Shown: positions 61,573 to 64,000 of the stretch, piece after piece
Layout of the letters: every line of letters begins with the position of its first letter
Numbering within the stretch: position 1 is the stretch's first letter
The notes under the pieces: generated by a model
What the model saw: the letters and a program-made list of their open reading frames with translations, nothing else
Database searches by the model: none
What the model was told of the DNA's origin: nothing
Translations under genes and position numbers: made by a program
Source: Microcystis wesenbergii NRERC-220
GTDB lineage: Bacteria; Cyanobacteriota; Cyanobacteriia; Cyanobacteriales; Microcystaceae
Direction: 5' to 3'
Length of the DNA stretch: 64,000 nucleotides
NCBI RefSeq assembly: GCF_032027425.1
Contig: NZ_JAVSJA010000001.1
Location: 806,001 to 870,000, forward strand

Positions 61573-62424
61573 TTAGGGTAGCCAAGGATATTGACTAAAA
61601 TCGGGGGGACGTTTTTCCAGAAAAGCCTGTTTACCTTCAGCCCCTTCGGCGGTCATATAGTAGAGTAAAGTGGCATTACCCGCTAACTCCTGTAAACCCG
61701 CTTGACCATCACAATCAGCATTAAAAGCCGATTTTAGGCAGCGAATCGCCAAGGGACTTTTTTCGAGAATTTCTAGGGACCATTTAATCCCTTCCTGCTC
61801 TAATTCCTCTACCGGGACGACATGGTTAACCAAACCCATTTCTAACGCTTGTTGGGCGTTATACTGCCGACAGAGAAACCAAATCTCGCGAGCTTTTTTC
61901 TGACCCACTACCCGGGCCAGATAACTAGAGCCAAAACCGCCGTCAAAACTGCCCACTTTCGGACCGGTCTGGCCAAAAATGGCGTTATCCGCTGCTAAGG
62001 TTAAATCACAAACCAAGTGTAAAACATGACCGCCCCCGACCGCATAACCTGCCACCAGCGCGATAACTACCTTGGGGATGGAGCGAATTAATTTCTGTAA
62101 ATCCAGCACATTGAGCCGGGGTACGCCATCATCGCCAATATAACCCGCCTGACCGCGCACCGTCTGATCGCCGCCGGAACAAAAAGCATACTTCCCATCG
62201 CTGTGGGGACCTGCACCCGTGAGCAATACTACCCCAATGCGCGCATCCTCGCGAGCATCACAGAAAGCGTCGTAAAGCTCAAAAACTGTCTTCGGACGGA
62301 AGGCATTACGCTTATGGGGGCGATTGATGGTAATTTTGGCGATTCCCCCCCATTTATGGTAAAGAATATCCTCGTAGGTTTTGACGGATTGCCATTCAAC
62401 GGTCATGGTCTCGGTTATAGGCAC
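61573..62424 (-). CDS. menB: 1,4-dihydroxy-2-naphthoyl-CoA synthase
   Basis: A 283-residue crotonase-fold enzyme that closes the second ring in menaquinone/phylloquinone synthesis, needed for photosystem I's A1 cofactor. Motifs are '[20 protein letters not shown]' (MenB-specific), the oxyanion site '[17 protein letters not shown]' and '[20 protein letters not shown]' with the family Asp/Gly. The C-terminus '[14 protein letters not shown]' is classic MenB. The start is probably Met at 62406 ('MTVEWQSVK') rather than 62424. Repeats separate it from the RRM gene. Confidence 0.95.
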   Translation of the reverse strand: MPITETMTVEWQSVKTYEDILYHKWGGIAKITINRPHKRNAFRPKTVFELYDAFCDAREDARIGVVLLTGAGPHSDGKYAFCSGGDQTVRGQAGYIGDDGVPRLNVLDLQKLIRSIPKVVIALVAGYAVGGGHVLHLVCDLTLAADNAIFGQTGPKVGSFDGGFGSSYLARVVGQKKAREIWFLCRQYNAQQALEMGLVNHVVPVEELEQEGIKWSLEILEKSPLAIRCLKSAFNADCDGQAGLQELAGNATLLYYMTAEGAEGKQAFLEKRPPDFSQYPWLP

Positions 62425-62593
62425 AGCTTTTTTACCTTACCCTATTTTGTCCCCCACTTTGAAGCAGGGAGCGCCAGAATAGGGGGATGGATAGTTGACG
62501 GACAAGGTTTAAAGCTGATTCCTTTCTTGATATTTTCTGAGTGTTTATTCAAAATATATTGATCCTATTTGCTAACTTTAAAGAGGTAAAAAT

Positions 62594-62755
62594 ATGAGTA
62601 CAATTAATAAAACTAAGCTGGAATTATTAGAGTTTTATTTGGCACTAAAATATCCAATAACAATTTATCCTGATGATCAGGGTGGATATGTATCGGAAAT
62701 TAAAGACCTTCCGGGATGTTTCACTCAGGGATAAACCATAGAAGAAACCTTAATC
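62594..62755 (+). pseudogene. HicB-like antitoxin fragment
   Basis: 'MSTINKTKLELLEFYLALKY' then 'PITIYPDDQGGYVSEIKDLP' and 'GCFTQG' is the N-terminal HicB fold. It hits TAA at 62731-62733, then 'TIEET' remains and the sequence runs into heptamer repeats. There is no hicA. An AAAGAGGTAAAAAT ribosome site survives. The preceding 170 bp (62425-62593) has no gene. Confidence 0.75.
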
Positions 62756-62870
62756 AGTAAACAGTAATCAGTAATCAGTAATCAGTGAACTGAAAACTTA
62801 CATCTGATAACCGATAACTGATCACTGATCACTGAAAACTCACATCTGATAACCGAGAACTGATAACTGA
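62755..62870. repeat. Mixed AGTAATC / GATAACT repeats
   Basis: Runs of AGTAATCAGTAATCAGT, then CATCTGATAACC and ACTGATCACTGA units, repeated twice. They abut the hicB relic on one side and the glycosyltransferase stop on the other. Confidence 0.85.
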
Positions 62871-62871
62871 A

Positions 62872-63813
62872 TTAAAGCCATTCGATTTCTTTAGCTTTTT
62901 CGGGTAATTTGGCCGTGGCTTGTCCCTGGCTGCGGGACTGAAACCCAATTAAATCGAGGGGAGTAGCCAATAAATCTACTATATCAGCTTTACCAAACAG
63001 TAACTTGAGGGTATTTTTTGGTAGTTCTTTTAATAACCAACGACCGAGATGATAAATTAATTCGGAACTGGTAAAATTCCTTTGTAAATCACAACCATGT
63101 AGTTCATGCAAATAGCGATTTGAACGGCCGTAGCGTTGAAATTGACTGCGAAAACTCTTGATAGTCGAACGATGACGATGGGAAATAACGGCGGTGGGTG
63201 CATAGGCTAATTGCCATTGAGTTTCTCGTAAAATTCGCCAGCAGATATCGGCATCGCCACCCGTGGTTAAATAAGGACGAAATAGACCAACTTTCTCGAA
63301 AGCGGCTTTTCTAATTGCTAGATTAGCTGTTTGACCGTAGGGAGAAAAAGGGTGTTCTAAGAGAAATTTTTGCGAGAGAATCTCTCGACGTTCAGCATAT
63401 TTTTCTAGGATAGAGTTACCAGTTAAGGCGAATATTTCCCCCGCAACGATACCAATATCAGCATCACCAAAGGGTTTAACTATTTCTGCTAACCATTGAT
63501 AGGAAGGACGACAATCGGCATCGGTAAAAACTAACAGATCATAACGGGCATTTTTTATGCCTAAATTACGAGCGGCGTAGGAACTTTGAATCTGATTTTC
63601 TGTAAGAACAACTAACGGAAATCCTGACCCTTTACTCTCGATCACTGCCTGTTCTAAAATAGACCCTGTTTGATCGCTGCTATTGTTATTTACGAGAAGA
63701 TACTCCACTTGCTCTCGGGGATAGGTTTGACTTTGCAAACATTTGAGCAAATCGGGAAGATCATCTTCACCATTGTAGATGGGAATGATTACTGATATAA
63801 AGGGAAAAGTCAT
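62872..63813 (-). CDS. Glycosyltransferase family 2 protein
   Basis: A 313-residue GT-A enzyme. The N-terminal 'FPFISVIIPIYNGEDDLPDLL' is followed by the DxD-type 'DLLVFTDADCRPSYQWLAEI' near residues 88-108 and 'GGDADICWRILRETQWQLAYA' (ED-like acceptor motif, here DADICWR). It has no membrane anchor. It probably adds sugars to a surface glycan. It lies 54 bp upstream of the ispD end on the same strand. Confidence 0.88.
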   Translation of the reverse strand: MTFPFISVIIPIYNGEDDLPDLLKCLQSQTYPREQVEYLLVNNNSSDQTGSILEQAVIESKGSGFPLVVLTENQIQSSYAARNLGIKNARYDLLVFTDADCRPSYQWLAEIVKPFGDADIGIVAGEIFALTGNSILEKYAERREILSQKFLLEHPFSPYGQTANLAIRKAAFEKVGLFRPYLTTGGDADICWRILRETQWQLAYAPTAVISHRHRSTIKSFRSQFQRYGRSNRYLHELHGCDLQRNFTSSELIYHLGRWLLKELPKNTLKLLFGKADIVDLLATPLDLIGFQSRSQGQATAKLPEKAKEIEWL

Positions 63814-63867
63814 CAGAGACCGCCTAGAGTTGACCGCTACCTAGTCTAATACAATTACTGTCAACTT

Positions 63868-64000
63868 TTATGGCAAACGTTGACTTAAAATATATTCGGC
63901 AATTGCCAGATCCCCCGGAGTAGTAATTTTTAAGTTAGTTTCTTCCCCGACGACAATTTTGACGGGAAAACCACATTTTTCTAATAAGGCGGCATCGTCG
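63868..64000 (-). CDS. ispD: 2-C-methyl-D-erythritol 4-phosphate cytidylyltransferase, C-terminal end (partial)
   Basis: The last 43 codons before a TAA read '[20 protein letters not shown]', '[23 protein letters not shown]' (in two parts). 'TDDA..ε' and 'N(L/I)KITTPxDL..AE' are the C-terminal hallmarks of IspD, the MEP-pathway enzyme for isoprenoid precursors. The start lies beyond the window end. Confidence 0.88.
   Translation of the reverse strand, partial: DDAALLEKCGFPVKIVVGEETNLKITTPGDLAIAEYILSQRLP

Overview
The window reads as a piece of a bloom-forming unicellular cyanobacterial chromosome, most likely Microcystis aeruginosa or a close relative. The evidence is a kaiABC clock cluster, a CpcS-type phycobilin lyase, an NtcA-type glnA promoter, frequent GCGATCGC (HIP1) octamers, PEP-CTERM proteins, OprB-type porins with an SLH domain, and intergenic DNA crowded with GATAACT heptamers, MITEs and IS200/IS605, IS4 and group II intron relics. 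Species assignment is inference; no search was run.

Layout. 1-13 kb: the end of a TamB-like protein, a GNAT acetyltransferase, a CyRepA1-type replication protein, then the class Ia ribonucleotide reductase genes. nrdA carries a tandem NrdR-type operator, and nrdB is split by a group I intron encoding a GIY-YIG homing endonuclease. Two intact and one dead DUF29 genes lie between nrdA and nrdB. 13-21 kb: nadK with a group II intron in its leader and a MITE at its stop codon, cpcS, thiC under a TPP riboswitch, and glnA under an NtcA promoter. 21.5-27 kb: an island of five two-gene toxin-antitoxin-like modules around a PEP-CTERM gene. The modules are separated by repeated copies of that gene's 3' end and terminator, or flanked by a repeat of its promoter region. 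This is the most unusual structure in the window. 27-33 kb: an SLH porin, a thioredoxin-like thylakoid protein, a J-domain protein, a DUF3143 protein, an ArsS-like radical SAM protein and a second PEP-CTERM protein. 33.7-39.5 kb: a hybrid histidine kinase with a degenerate receiver, divergent from kaiA-kaiB-kaiC. 39.9-43.7 kb: a flippase-like membrane protein, a sulfotransferase and a class III aminotransferase. 43.7-48.5 kb: a graveyard of TnpB pseudogenes, MITEs and a dead ApeA-type (HEPN) anti-phage gene split by a complete IS4-family element. 48.6-64 kb: a fused oligopeptide ABC ATPase, an amidase, pyrR, stress proteins, a family 5 solute-binding lipoprotein, a pentapeptide protein, DedA, sugar and methyl transferases, an RRM protein, menB, a broken hicB, a family 2 glycosyltransferase and the end of ispD.

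Themes. Housekeeping genes (dNTP synthesis, NAD(P), thiamine, nitrogen assimilation, the clock, menaquinone/phylloquinone) are intact and keep recognisable regulation. The DNA between them has been repeatedly invaded. At several sites the insertion is bounded by unusually long (65-150 bp) direct copies of host sequence rather than short target-site duplications. The TA island, the kaiC downstream region and the yefM-yoeB locus all show this, which may point to a shared duplicative capture process. All starts, boundaries and families come from reading the sequence by eye, so boundaries of degenerate repeats are good to about 5-10 bases.
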